Assembly (NCBI GenBank): GCA_964443275.1
Contig: CAYUCE010000010.1
Span: 1-45,020, forward strand
Length of the DNA stretch: 45,020 nt
Reading direction: 5' to 3'
From: CAYUCE01 sp964443275
GTDB lineage: Bacteria; Bipolaricaulota; Bipolaricaulia; CAYUCE01
The notes under the pieces were generated by a model. That model searched no databases, was not told the origin of the DNA, and worked only from the letters and a program-made list of their open reading frames with translations. Below, piece by piece: positions 15,500-24,156 of the stretch. How positions within the stretch are numbered: the first letter of the stretch is position 1; every line of letters starts with the position of its first letter. The translations under genes and the position numbers were made by a program.

Positions 15500-16516
15500 A
15501 TGGAACTTCTTACCCAGATGTTAGAGATTTATAGCCCCTCCGGTGAGGAGGGAAAATTAGTTAACTTTCTAAAAGGGAAAATGAAGGAATTAGGGTTCAA
15601 AGCTAAAACCGATGGTGCGGGCAATCTAATCGGGGAGATCGGTCAGGGAAACAAGGAGATATTGCTGGTAGGACATCTGGACACCGTGGAAGGGATAATA
15701 CCGGTAGAGGTAAAAAGGGGACGGATTTACGGCCGGGGTTCGGTGGATGCCAAAGGCTCGCTGGCTGTATTTATTCAAGCAGCATCAAAATTCAGGGATG
15801 ATCAACAGTTTACCATCCGGGTTGTAGGAGCAGTAGAGGAAGAATCATCTTCACGTGGTGCCCACTTTTTGAAGGATAAGTACAGACCGGATTATGTGGT
15901 AATTGGGGAGCCATCTGGTTGGGAAGGCATAACTTTGGGATACCGGGGTTCAATGGGGGTAAGCTATACATTGGAGAAACCCCTTACTCACCGAGGTCAC
16001 TCTGACAGGATACCGGCCGAGGAGGCCTTCCGGTTTTACAGTGAACTAAAGGGTAAATACGATTCCGGCGAAAATCGGTTCGGCTCGATAAGCGTAAGGC
16101 TTACCGAAATACATACTAAAAAGACCCCGTTCAAAGACGGTGTGGAGATGAAGATGGATGTACGCTTTCCACCCGGGACTGATTTGGCAGGACTTAAAAG
16201 TTTTATCCGCAGGGTCAGCGGAGAAGCTACAGTAAAATTCTTTAACCAAACCGAGGCCATAAAAGCGGATAAGAAAAATAGGTTGGTGGTGGCTTTCTTA
16301 AGATCAATTAGGCAATTGAGGGGTAAGCCGAAATTTAAGCTTAAGACCGGAACTTCGGATATGAATATTTTGGGAAACACGTGGGATTGCCCCATTTTAG
16401 CATACGGGCCGGGCGACTCATCTTTGGATCATACCCCCAATGAAAATCTTGAAATTAGTGAATATCAACGGGCAACGAAGGTCTTGGTGGGGGTACTTAA
16501 CGATTTAAAGATGTAG
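15500..16516 (+). CDS. lysK: LysK, LysW-lysine hydrolase
   Basis: 338 residues of the M20 metallopeptidase family in its short LysK form: LVGHLDTVEGIIPV, GRGSVDAKGSLAVF, AVEEESSSRGA with the catalytic glutamates, and LDHTPNENLEISEY near the end. It cuts the isopeptide bond and releases lysine (or ornithine, in species where the route is shared) from LysW, recycling the carrier. The length is short for ArgE/DapE-type enzymes (about 375) and normal for LysK. It starts 17 bp after homoisocitrate dehydrogenase and ends before the structured spacer at 16520. Confidence 0.9.
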   Translation: MELLTQMLEIYSPSGEEGKLVNFLKGKMKELGFKAKTDGAGNLIGEIGQGNKEILLVGHLDTVEGIIPVEVKRGRIYGRGSVDAKGSLAVFIQAASKFRDDQQFTIRVVGAVEEESSSRGAHFLKDKYRPDYVVIGEPSGWEGITLGYRGSMGVSYTLEKPLTHRGHSDRIPAEEAFRFYSELKGKYDSGENRFGSISVRLTEIHTKKTPFKDGVEMKMDVRFPPGTDLAGLKSFIRRVSGEATVKFFNQTEAIKADKKNRLVVAFLRSIRQLRGKPKFKLKTGTSDMNILGNTWDCPILAYGPGDSSLDHTPNENLEISEYQRATKVLVGVLNDLKM

Positions 16517-16519
16517 GGT

Positions 16520-16588
16520 CCAGCACTTAGTTTTATGTAACACCGTATTACTTGGAGCAATACCCAGTGCATCTAAACTAAGTGCTGG
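16520..16588 (+). repeat. Perfect 14-bp inverted repeat with nested hairpin before homocitrate synthase 2
   Basis: CCAGCACTTAGTTT (16520-16533) is exactly complementary to AAACTAAGTGCTGG (16575-16588). Within the 41-base loop, GTATT (16545-16549) pairs with AATAC (16559-16563). No U-tract follows, so it is not a plain terminator. It lies between lysK and the ribosome site of the next gene and could be an RNA-processing or stability element or part of a regulatory leader. Confidence 0.7.
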
Positions 16589-16623
16589 AGGGAATAAGAG
16601 TTTTTAAGCGGGAGGTAGTTGGA

Positions 16624-18009
16624 GTGCAAATACTAGACTCCACTTTACGAGAAGGGGAGCAGACGCCGAGAGTTTCCTTCTCTCTGGAGGAGAAAATCAA
16701 CATAGCAAAGCTTTTGGACCAATTTGGGGTGGATATCATTGAAATTGGCCACCCCGCCGTATCCCAAGACGTACGGGTTGCCTGCGAAGCTTTGGCCAGG
16801 GAGGACCTACAAGCGGTTACTCTATGCCATGCCCGGGCATTGAAAAAAGATATTGATGATGCCAAAAGCGTGGGTTCCTCCTGGGTAGGAATCTTTCTGG
16901 GTACTTCCCCTCTAAGTTTGGAACATAAATTTCATATAAAAAAGGACCAGGCACTGAGGCAAATATCTGAAAGCGTCAAATACGCCAAGGACTTAGGCTT
17001 AAAAGTTAGATTTACCCCTGAAGATACAACCAGAACTGAATGGGAATATCTAGCCCAGGCTTTAGAGGTAGCCCAAGAGGCGGGAGCGGACAGAATAAGC
17101 ATCGCTGATACGGTAGGAACCGCCCTTCCCGGTCAGATGTCTCAGCTAGTTAAAAAGGCAAAAAAGATAGTGGATGTCCCGCTTCACGTCCACTGCCATA
17201 ATGACTACGGTATGGCAGTGGCCAACGCTTTAGCCAGCTTTGAGGCTGGGGCATTTCTGATTGATGTAACTGTCAACGGATTAGGGGAACGCACCGGAAT
17301 TACCCCTTTGGCTCCTCTGGTGGTGGCTCTTAAAAGACTTTATGGGGTGGAAAATGAGTGGCAGCTTGGGCTCCTACCTGAGCTTTCTCGTCTGGTAGAG
17401 AAGGCTTCCGGCATTTTTAACTCCGAGCAGAGTCCTATAGTGGGTGAACATGCCTTCTCTCACAAAGCGGGATTGCATACCAAAGCAGTACTGGAGGACC
17501 CTCGAACTTATGAAGCAATTCCTCCCGAGATTGTTCATAAGCAAAGGAAAATTATAATCGACAAATATACCGGAAGGGCAGCGGTCAGGAATCGATTGAA
17601 TGAGATGGGTATTGATCCAAGCGACGAGGAACTAAACAGGATAGTCAAGCAAGTTAAGAAAAAGGCGGGTAAGGGTAGATTCACGGATATAGACCTTTTA
17701 GAAATAGCGGATGAGATACTAAAGCTTGAAGTTAGAAGCAGAGTCCCCTTAAAAGTAGAAGCGGTCATCTCCCTAACTTTAAACAGTGCCTCTTATACAA
17801 CTCGAATAACCCGGAAGGTTGCGGCTTTAGATGAAGTGGATCAAGTCTATGAAATCACCGGGGAAAGTGATATTTTAGCTCATCTTGAAACCAACTCCGT
17901 CCAGGATCTAAACGAAATAATCGAAGAATTTAGGGTTATGGATGGGGTAAAAAAGACCACTACCAGTATAATCCTTAAGGGTTATGATCGAGTAGATAGT
18001 AGCACCTAG
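16624..18009 (+). CDS. Homocitrate synthase 2 with C-terminal RAM (Lrp/AsnC-type) domain
   Basis: 461 residues. The N-terminal part is a DRE-TIM synthase (QILDSTLREGEQTPRVSF, ADRISIADTVGTALPG, HVHCHNDYGMAVANAL, TVNGLGERTGITPLAPL). Residues beyond about 380 form a RAM-type ligand domain (VAALDEVDQVYEITGESDIL, then MDGVKKTTTSIILKGY), as in the lysine-sensing homocitrate synthase of Sulfolobus. That layout predicts feedback inhibition by lysine bound to the RAM dimer. GTG at 16624 was chosen because GGGAGGT precedes it; a GTG at 16582 would lie inside the inverted repeat. The stop overlaps that of the convergent ribonucleotide reductase in a CTAG. Confidence 0.88.
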   Translation: MQILDSTLREGEQTPRVSFSLEEKINIAKLLDQFGVDIIEIGHPAVSQDVRVACEALAREDLQAVTLCHARALKKDIDDAKSVGSSWVGIFLGTSPLSLEHKFHIKKDQALRQISESVKYAKDLGLKVRFTPEDTTRTEWEYLAQALEVAQEAGADRISIADTVGTALPGQMSQLVKKAKKIVDVPLHVHCHNDYGMAVANALASFEAGAFLIDVTVNGLGERTGITPLAPLVVALKRLYGVENEWQLGLLPELSRLVEKASGIFNSEQSPIVGEHAFSHKAGLHTKAVLEDPRTYEAIPPEIVHKQRKIIIDKYTGRAAVRNRLNEMGIDPSDEELNRIVKQVKKKAGKGRFTDIDLLEIADEILKLEVRSRVPLKVEAVISLTLNSASYTTRITRKVAALDEVDQVYEITGESDILAHLETNSVQDLNEIIEEFRVMDGVKKTTTSIILKGYDRVDSST

Positions 18010-20336
18010 TCACATTTAGTATATCCGCAATCTCGGCAGAAATAGCAGCCCCCGCTAAAGACCAATACTCCACCACAAGCCGGGCATAGGCTCTTCTTTC
18101 TTCCCCCGTCATCCCGGCCGTTGAAATCAGGGGTTTCCATCTGGATTTGCTGCTTTGAGGGCTCTTCCTCGATAAGCTTTAGTTGCTCGCCTTTAATGTA
18201 TTTCTCCAAAGCTCTGGCCACCCCGTCGGGGACGGAGAAAACAACTTCCCCGTCTTCCTGCATTATCGGCCGGGAGCTTTTTATGAACTTTAGCTGATCT
18301 ATTACCGATGAGGGTTTCACTCCTGATCGTAAAGCCAAAGAGATTAGTCTGCCGATGGCTTCGGTAAAGGCCATAAGGGATGACCCTGACTTTCCCAAGT
18401 TGGCAAACACTTCTACCAACCCCTCCTCGTCCTCATTTATGGTGACAAATAAGCTGCCCATCTCCGTTTTCATCTTGAAGGTGCGGCCTCGGGCAGTTTT
18501 TGGTCTGGGGCGAGGTGAGAGGGTGCCCCGTCTAGCTTTCTTCTCCTCTTTTTGTTTTTTTTCTTCTTTGTCCGTAAGTAGCACTCCGGGCCTTGAGCCT
18601 TCGCGGTATACAGTTATCCCCTTGCATCCATCTTTCCAGGCCTGGAAGTAGATGTCTTTGATTTTATCTACGGTTATGTCCTCGGGCAGATTTACCGTGC
18701 TGGAGATAGAATGATCTATATGCCTTTGAATCATGGCTTGCATTCTAACCCGCATCTGAGGATCGATATCATGTGCAGTGATGAAACTTTCCGGAAGCTC
18801 TGCCTGGTCAGAAATTGAGAATCTTTCCATATACTCTTCCACTAGTGGATGATAGACCCTAAACTCATTCTTGTTAAGGGACTGTGATTTTCTCAAATAC
18901 GATAGGGAAAAGATGGGCTCAATCCCGCTGGAAGTACCGGCCAATACAGATCCGGAGCCCACCGGAGGAACGGTGAGCAAAGCAGCATTCCTAAGCCCGG
19001 ATTCTCTAATCTTATCTTGTATTTCTTCATCCAGCCTGTTGATAAAAGGGTTATTCATGTGTTTACCTTTAATATAGGCAGGGAAAGGGCCTTTCTCTTC
19101 GGCCAGCTCAGTGCTAGTTTCATAGGTGAGGTTCTTTATGCGCATCCATAGATGATCTACAAATTGGACCGCTTCCTCTGTGTCATATTTTAATCCCATC
19201 CTTATTAACATATCCCCCAGTCCGGTAAATCCTATCCCGATCCGGCGAGATCTTATGGAAGCCTCCTTTTGCTGGGGTAGAGGATGCTTATCCTTATTAT
19301 AATCAAGGACATTGTCCAGGAAACGAACTCCTAATCCCACCGCTTTGGATAAGTTATCCCAATCTACTGAAGCCTTTTCGGTAAAGTCATCATTTACAAA
19401 TTGAGCCAAATTCACGTTGCCCAAACAGCAGCATCCGTACGGTTCTAAGGGGACCTCGGAGCAGGGATTGGTAGTCAAAACTTCCATTCCTCCGTACTCG
19501 GTAGTGGATTCTCTTTTTATTTTATCCCAGAAGATAACTCCCGGTTCTGCAGACTCCCAGGCTGCTTCTACTAATTTGTCCCATATATCTTTTGCTTTGA
19601 CTTTTCTTTGGATTTTACCAACTATCTCATTTTCATACTGCAAGGTGAATTCCTTGTCCTGTTCTACTTTTTTCATAAACTCATCGGTAACCCGAACGGA
19701 AAGGTTAGCATAATTCACCCGAGATAAGTTCTTTTTAGCCTCGATGAAGTCAAAAATATCGGGATGATCCACCCGGATGGTAATCATCAATGCTCCTCTT
19801 CTGCCTGCTTGTCCTATAGTCCCAGTTACGGTGGAGAAAAGGTCCATAAAGGAGAAAGAGCCGGTGGAACGTATGGCGGAGTTGTTTACTGGTGCCCCTT
19901 TTGGTCGAAGAGGTGAGATATCTACTCCCGTTCCCCCACCATAGCTGTAAGTACGGGCTGCTTCCTTGGTCCAATCAAAAATGCCTTCTAAAGAATCCTC
20001 TTTTATAGGTATGACATAGCAATTTAGGAGGGTAACGTTTCGGGGCTGGCCGGCGCCAAACATGATTCGGCCTCCGGGGACGAACTTAAAATCGGAAAGC
20101 AACCAATTGAATTTAGCTTCTATCTTTTCTCTTCGATCTTCTGGTTCGACGGAGGCGATCTCCCTTGCCACTCGCTTCCACATATCCCGGGGCGTTTTTT
20201 CCAGCAATTTTCCGTCTAAATCAGTGAGGGCATACTTATCCAAAAACACTCTGATTCTAAGCTCATCCTCATCAAAAAAGTCACGAAGCTCTTCAGGTGC
20301 CTCAGATAACGAAACTTGGGACGTGCTTTTAACCAT
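18006..20336 (-). CDS. nrdJ: Class II (adenosylcobalamin-dependent) ribonucleotide reductase
   Basis: 776 residues. Motifs of the B12-dependent enzyme are present: VTLLNCYVIP, YSYGGGTGVDISPLRP, TNPCSEVPLEPYGCCCLGNV (with active-site Cys and Glu), GIGFTGLGDMLIRMG and VPPVGSGSVLAGTSSGIEP. The C-terminus holds a TSCPD-type region and a zinc-ribbon tail (LCPACGGVL, then FCRDCGYTKC). It makes deoxynucleotides without oxygen, as expected in an anaerobe. GGGAGGT precedes the ATG at 20336, so the TTG-type extension of five residues is not used. The gene lies 64 bp downstream of tRNA-Pro on the same strand and may be read through from it. Confidence 0.95.
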   Translation of the reverse strand: MVKSTSQVSLSEAPEELRDFFDEDELRIRVFLDKYALTDLDGKLLEKTPRDMWKRVAREIASVEPEDRREKIEAKFNWLLSDFKFVPGGRIMFGAGQPRNVTLLNCYVIPIKEDSLEGIFDWTKEAARTYSYGGGTGVDISPLRPKGAPVNNSAIRSTGSFSFMDLFSTVTGTIGQAGRRGALMITIRVDHPDIFDFIEAKKNLSRVNYANLSVRVTDEFMKKVEQDKEFTLQYENEIVGKIQRKVKAKDIWDKLVEAAWESAEPGVIFWDKIKRESTTEYGGMEVLTTNPCSEVPLEPYGCCCLGNVNLAQFVNDDFTEKASVDWDNLSKAVGLGVRFLDNVLDYNKDKHPLPQQKEASIRSRRIGIGFTGLGDMLIRMGLKYDTEEAVQFVDHLWMRIKNLTYETSTELAEEKGPFPAYIKGKHMNNPFINRLDEEIQDKIRESGLRNAALLTVPPVGSGSVLAGTSSGIEPIFSLSYLRKSQSLNKNEFRVYHPLVEEYMERFSISDQAELPESFITAHDIDPQMRVRMQAMIQRHIDHSISSTVNLPEDITVDKIKDIYFQAWKDGCKGITVYREGSRPGVLLTDKEEKKQKEEKKARRGTLSPRPRPKTARGRTFKMKTEMGSLFVTINEDEEGLVEVFANLGKSGSSLMAFTEAIGRLISLALRSGVKPSSVIDQLKFIKSSRPIMQEDGEVVFSVPDGVARALEKYIKGEQLKLIEEEPSKQQIQMETPDFNGRDDGGRKKSLCPACGGVLVFSGGCYFCRDCGYTKCD

Positions 20337-20399
20337 CAGGTTACCTCCCACCTCTTAGGTTTTGGGATCAGGTCTCATTTTGGATTTGTTCTCCGAAGC

Positions 20400-20476
20400 T
20401 GGTCGGGACGACTGGATTTGAACCAGCGACCTCTCGCGCCCCATGCGAGTGCGCTACCAAGCTGCGCTACGTCCCG
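20400..20476 (-). tRNA. tRNA-Pro (anticodon GGG)
   Basis: A 77-base cloverleaf on the - strand. The acceptor stem CGGGACG/CGTCCCG is perfect, the D arm reads TAGCGCAGCTTGGTAGCGCA, the anticodon stem is CTCGC/GCGAG with loop ATGGGGC (anticodon GGG), the T loop is GGTTCAAATCC, and the discriminator A is followed by an encoded CCA (rc of 20400-20402). Confidence 0.95.
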
Positions 20477-20869
20477 GTGGAGAATCAGGCTCCGCTTTCC
20501 TTCTACAAGCTAGAGGCTTCACAGGACTTCATAGTAGCGAAGAAAAGTCCTTTCTATAATATCACCACAGGCTCCCATTTTCAAACATTAATTGACCTCC
20601 TGATATCGACAATTCTAGTTAAGCACTTGGTTTTAGGGGTATTTATTAATGGACTAGAAATTGGTCACTTGGGTGGCTAACCGAATCCGAGCACCCCGAA
20701 AATTAGAACAGTCTGCTACTTGTGTCCCCTATCTATCCATGATATCATTTAGGCAGCGAAATTGAAAATGGTCGAATCATTTTAGGTATCATGAGATCAA
20801 TTAATCTTAGTAATGTGTATGCCTAAAAGCAGATATGAAAGCTCTTAACGCGTATGAGGTGAAAGTAAC
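20477..20869. other. Intergenic stretch upstream of tRNA-Pro and folE
   Basis: About 390 bases between two divergent units. Open frames here are short and have no ribosome sites. It must contain the promoters of the tRNA (- strand) and folE (+ strand), but I found no convincing paired -35/-10 boxes. No repeat or RNA fold was recognised. Confidence 0.5.
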
Positions 20870-21433
20870 TTGGATAAAGAAAAAATAAAAGAAGGTACCC
20901 GTCTGATATTGGAAGGTATTGGAGAGGACCTTACCCGTGAAGGTATAAAGAATACCCCCACCAGGGTAGCCTCTATGTATGCTAACCTGTGTAGGGGAGT
21001 TGATAAGGATCCCCGGGAAGTTATCGAGGTTTTTTTCCAAGAATCTTATGATGAGATGGTGGTTTTAAAAAATATTCCCTTCCATTCGCTTTGTGAACAT
21101 CACTTGCTCCCTTTTATCGGCACTGCGGGGATAGTATATATTCCCAAAGAAAACCGAATCGTAGGGGCAAGCAAGTTGGCCAGAGCCTTGGAACTGGCTT
21201 CAAGAAAGCCCCAGCTTCAGGAGCGGCTGACGGCTCAAGTAGCAGATGCGTTAATGGAGAAAATCGAACCCCATGGGGTGTTAGTAAAAATAGAAGCTGA
21301 ACACCTGTGTATGACTATCCGGGGGGTAAAAAAACCCGGTTCTAGGATGGTAACCTCGGCCATTCGAGGAATATTCCACAAGAAAAGAGCTTCCAGGGAG
21401 GAGGCCCTGGAGCTTTTGCGCGACTACCATTAA
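20870..21433 (+). CDS. folE: GTP cyclohydrolase I
   Basis: 187 residues, normal for the enzyme that opens GTP to dihydroneopterin triphosphate, first step to tetrahydrofolate. Zinc ligands are visible in SLCEHHLLPFIG (Cys near 75, His 77-78) and AEHLCMTIRGVKKPGSRMVT. It also has the substrate motif IVGASKLARALELASRKPQ. The TTG start at 20870 follows GAGGTGA at seven bases. It is a single gene that converges on the recombinase; no other folate genes are next to it. Confidence 0.95.
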   Translation: MDKEKIKEGTRLILEGIGEDLTREGIKNTPTRVASMYANLCRGVDKDPREVIEVFFQESYDEMVVLKNIPFHSLCEHHLLPFIGTAGIVYIPKENRIVGASKLARALELASRKPQLQERLTAQVADALMEKIEPHGVLVKIEAEHLCMTIRGVKKPGSRMVTSAIRGIFHKKRASREEALELLRDYH

Positions 21434-21488
21434 ATTATATAGTTCCAACCTCCGGTAAGGTTTTGAGCTTTATTAACTCTTCTTCCGG

Positions 21489-22409
21489 TTAGAGGTCAAT
21501 TTTGTCCTCCACCGGCTCTTTTAGACGGTCGTGTTCGTGAAAGTAAACCTGGGTAGTAGCAATTGACCTATGACGGGCTGCAGCCTGGGTTTTTTCGATA
21601 GTTGCCCCTCCTTCGATAGCCAAGGTCACAAAGCTGTGGCGTAGGGAATGAGGAGATATGCGGTCGGATTTTAGGCCTGCTTCTTTCAAATATTTGGTTA
21701 CTCTACGCCCTATGGTCCGAGTGGTGAGTCGTTTTCCTCTGTTCTTGCCTCCCGCTCCCACAAAGAGAGGCGAATCTTTGGAAAGGTTATCCGGCCGGCA
21801 GTTAAGGTAATCCTGGAGAGCCTCTAATGCCGGCGTGGTCAATACCACAAATTCCCCCTTATCATCTCTGCCTTTACCCCGTACCCAAAGTATTGAGCGA
21901 GCGCCCTTGGTCTCCAAATCACCGATATCCGCCCTTTTAATCTCAATCAGACGCAGCCCGCATCTTACCATCAGATTTATCATGGCGAAATCCCTTTTTC
22001 CAATTAGGGTGTTTTTATCTATTAAGTTAAAGAGCTTTCGAATCCCCTGTTTAGAGAGGTCGGATCTTAAGTGCCCTTGCAATCTTTTGGCTCCCCTTAC
22101 ATTCTCGGCTGGATTATGGGATATCTCATCCCTACTTACTAAATAACGAAGAAATCTTCTTAAGGCCACAATATACGTTGAAGTGGTATTGGCAGATTTA
22201 TTCTCTTTGAGCCATTTCTTATATTCTTTTACTTGCCATTGGTCAATCCCTTTACTTAAGCCGTTTTCTTCTCTCCACTTAAAAAAGCTCTTTAACCCCT
22301 CTTTATAAGTCCTTGTAGTATTTTCGGAAACATCATTGGAAACAAGAAAGTCCCCTATTAACTGGTTAAATTTAGTGTTTTTTATTTTAAGGCCACTAGT
22401 TGACACCAT
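21489..22409 (-). CDS. Tyrosine recombinase, XerC/XerD-like
   Basis: 306 residues, the usual size of XerC/XerD. An N-terminal SAM-like core-binding domain (residues about 10-95) is followed by the catalytic domain with RCGLRLIEI, HSLRHSFVTLAIEGG (HxxR), and ARHRSIATTQVYFH (His and nucleophile Tyr). AGGGAGGG lies just upstream of the ATG. The role could be chromosome-dimer resolution or a stand-alone integrase. The neighbours are housekeeping genes and no phage or conjugation genes are near, so the chromosomal role is more likely. Confidence 0.85.
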   Translation of the reverse strand: MVSTSGLKIKNTKFNQLIGDFLVSNDVSENTTRTYKEGLKSFFKWREENGLSKGIDQWQVKEYKKWLKENKSANTTSTYIVALRRFLRYLVSRDEISHNPAENVRGAKRLQGHLRSDLSKQGIRKLFNLIDKNTLIGKRDFAMINLMVRCGLRLIEIKRADIGDLETKGARSILWVRGKGRDDKGEFVVLTTPALEALQDYLNCRPDNLSKDSPLFVGAGGKNRGKRLTTRTIGRRVTKYLKEAGLKSDRISPHSLRHSFVTLAIEGGATIEKTQAAARHRSIATTQVYFHEHDRLKEPVEDKIDL

Positions 22410-22549
22410 ATCCCTCCCTGAATTCGGGTTTTGTAAGCTAGGGGTTATAATAGCAATTTCCTCCGGGCCTTTTTAGCTCAAATGTCCGTTAATCAATTCA
22501 CCTTTGGAAACTACATGAAGCTATGTTATCTACTATATCTTCGGTTATT

Positions 22550-22651
22550 GAGTAGAGGGAGAGAAATTTTCTTGGAGCTTTAGAATCTGTCTGACGAGCG
22601 AAAGCGGAAAGTTCACAGCGAGGAAGAAAATTTTCTCTCCCTAAAGAGTAG
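22550..22651. repeat. 87-bp inverted-repeat element flanked by GAGTAG
   Basis: AGGGAGAGAAATTTTCTT (22556-22573) is complementary, with one extra A, to bases 22624-22642. The 50-base centre holds GAGCGAAAGCGG, able to form a small GAAA-capped hairpin. The hexamer GAGTAG occurs directly outside the left arm (22550-22555) and three bases outside the right arm (22646-22651), like a target-site duplication. It is either a miniature inverted-repeat element or a structured leader for ahcY; the conserved core of the SAH riboswitch is not seen. Confidence 0.55.
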
Positions 22652-22789
22652 TATGAATTAAAAAGGAAAGTCTTTCTCTGGGTTAATTTGGCTTATTATG
22701 CTGCTCGAAGAGGAAAACTTCCAAAGCTCTTTGATAGGTTTACAAGAGGGTTGATTTTGATTACCATCAATCCCGAAAAGGTGATAAAT

Positions 22790-24034
22790 ATGAGCGAGAT
22801 TAGAAATAAAGATTTGGCTCCGGAGGGTCAACTAAAATTGGATTGGGTTAAAGGTAAGATGGATATTCTACCCCAGATTAACAAAAGGTTTAAGGAAGAG
22901 AGACCATTTGAAGGCCTAACGGTAGGTATCAGCCTGCATCTAGAGGCCAAGACGGCTTACATGGCTTTGGTATTTCGAAACGGGGGAGCAACTGTAGGTA
23001 TTACCGGCAGCAACCCCCTTTCCACCCAGGATGATGTTTGTGCAGCCCTGGCTGAAAATGAGGGCCTGCAGGTTTATGCCTGGCATGGGGCAAGCCCGGA
23101 GGAGTACGAAAAACACCTAAATTCGGTCTTGGATATGAATCCAGACCTTATTATAGACGACGGTGGGGATCTAGTTAGGCTGCTTCACAGCGAAAGAACC
23201 GAGGTTGCTGAGGGGGTAATTGGAGGTTGTGAGGAGACTACAACCGGAGTGAATAGGTTGAGGGCGCTAGCCGGAGAAGGAAGGCTTTCCTTTCCCATGT
23301 ACGCGGTCAACGATGCTCAGATGAAGTACTTATTTGATAACCGGTACGGTACAGGGCAATCAACTTGGGATGGAATAATGCGGGCTACCAACTTATCGAT
23401 AGCCGGCAAGACGGTAGCGGTGGTAGGTTACGGGTGGTGTGGAAAGGGAATTGCCATGCGCGCTGACGGGTTGGGAGCGAACGTAATTGTGGTAGAAGTG
23501 GATCCGGTAAAGGCCATAGAAGCTGTTATGGAGGGTTATAGAGTAAAAAGAGCTGCTCAAGCGGCAGCGGAAAGTGATTTTTTAGTCACCGCCACCGGCT
23601 CGATCGATGCACTGGGTGAGGAGGCAATAAGTAATCTTAAAGACGGCAGTATACTGGCAAACGCCGGCCATTTTGATGTAGAGATCAGCAAAAGTGCCTT
23701 ACAAAAACTATCCCGAAGTGAAAAAAACCTGCGAGATAATATAAGAGAATATCGGTTTAAAGACGGCCGGCGGGTTTATCTTCTGGCTGAGGGCCGTTTG
23801 GTTAATCTGGCTGCCGGTGATGGTCATCCGGTAGAGATTATGGACACTTCATTTGCCTTGCAACTTTTGACCGCAAGGCATATAGTAGCAAATGGGGATA
23901 AACTGGAGCCTAATTTGTATTCCGTCCCTCCCGAAGTGGATAGTGAAGTAGCGGAGTTAAAACTGAAGGCACTGGGAATCCAGATAGATCAACTTACTGA
24001 AAAGCAGCGGGAATATCTTGCAAGTTGGAAGTAA
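22790..24034 (+). CDS. ahcY: Adenosylhomocysteinase
   Basis: 414 residues. The enzyme splits S-adenosylhomocysteine to adenosine and homocysteine, removing the inhibitory product of methylation. It has the substrate site HLEAKTAYMALVFRNGGATV, the motif EETTTGVNRL, the NAD-binding loop VVGYGWCGKGIAMRADG and VNLAAGDGHPVEIMD. Like archaeal and Thermotoga enzymes it ends without the C-terminal KPDHYRY tail and lacks the inserted segment of many proteobacterial forms. The ATG at 22790 was chosen since AAAGGTG precedes it; the longer frame from 22688 adds residues not found in the family. Confidence 0.93.
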   Translation: MSEIRNKDLAPEGQLKLDWVKGKMDILPQINKRFKEERPFEGLTVGISLHLEAKTAYMALVFRNGGATVGITGSNPLSTQDDVCAALAENEGLQVYAWHGASPEEYEKHLNSVLDMNPDLIIDDGGDLVRLLHSERTEVAEGVIGGCEETTTGVNRLRALAGEGRLSFPMYAVNDAQMKYLFDNRYGTGQSTWDGIMRATNLSIAGKTVAVVGYGWCGKGIAMRADGLGANVIVVEVDPVKAIEAVMEGYRVKRAAQAAAESDFLVTATGSIDALGEEAISNLKDGSILANAGHFDVEISKSALQKLSRSEKNLRDNIREYRFKDGRRVYLLAEGRLVNLAAGDGHPVEIMDTSFALQLLTARHIVANGDKLEPNLYSVPPEVDSEVAELKLKALGIQIDQLTEKQREYLASWK

Positions 24035-24156
24035 ATTTAGTATAAAATAACCGTAGTTTATTTACTTGATTTAAGTTTTTTGTTTAGAAGGAACTTAAGC
24101 AATCTCAAGTTTTAATAAAGTTTTAGTCGAATTCTTGTATGGAGGTAAAGAATCAA

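Noticed and set aside
20400..22409. Integrated element suggested by a tRNA gene and a tyrosine recombinase about 1 kb apart
   Set aside because: The gene between them is folE, no phage or conjugation genes occur, and no repeat of the tRNA 3' end was seen near the recombinase.
22560..22789. Possible S-adenosylhomocysteine riboswitch upstream of ahcY
   Set aside because: The position would fit, but the conserved SAH-aptamer core was not found; the region is explained by the inverted-repeat element.
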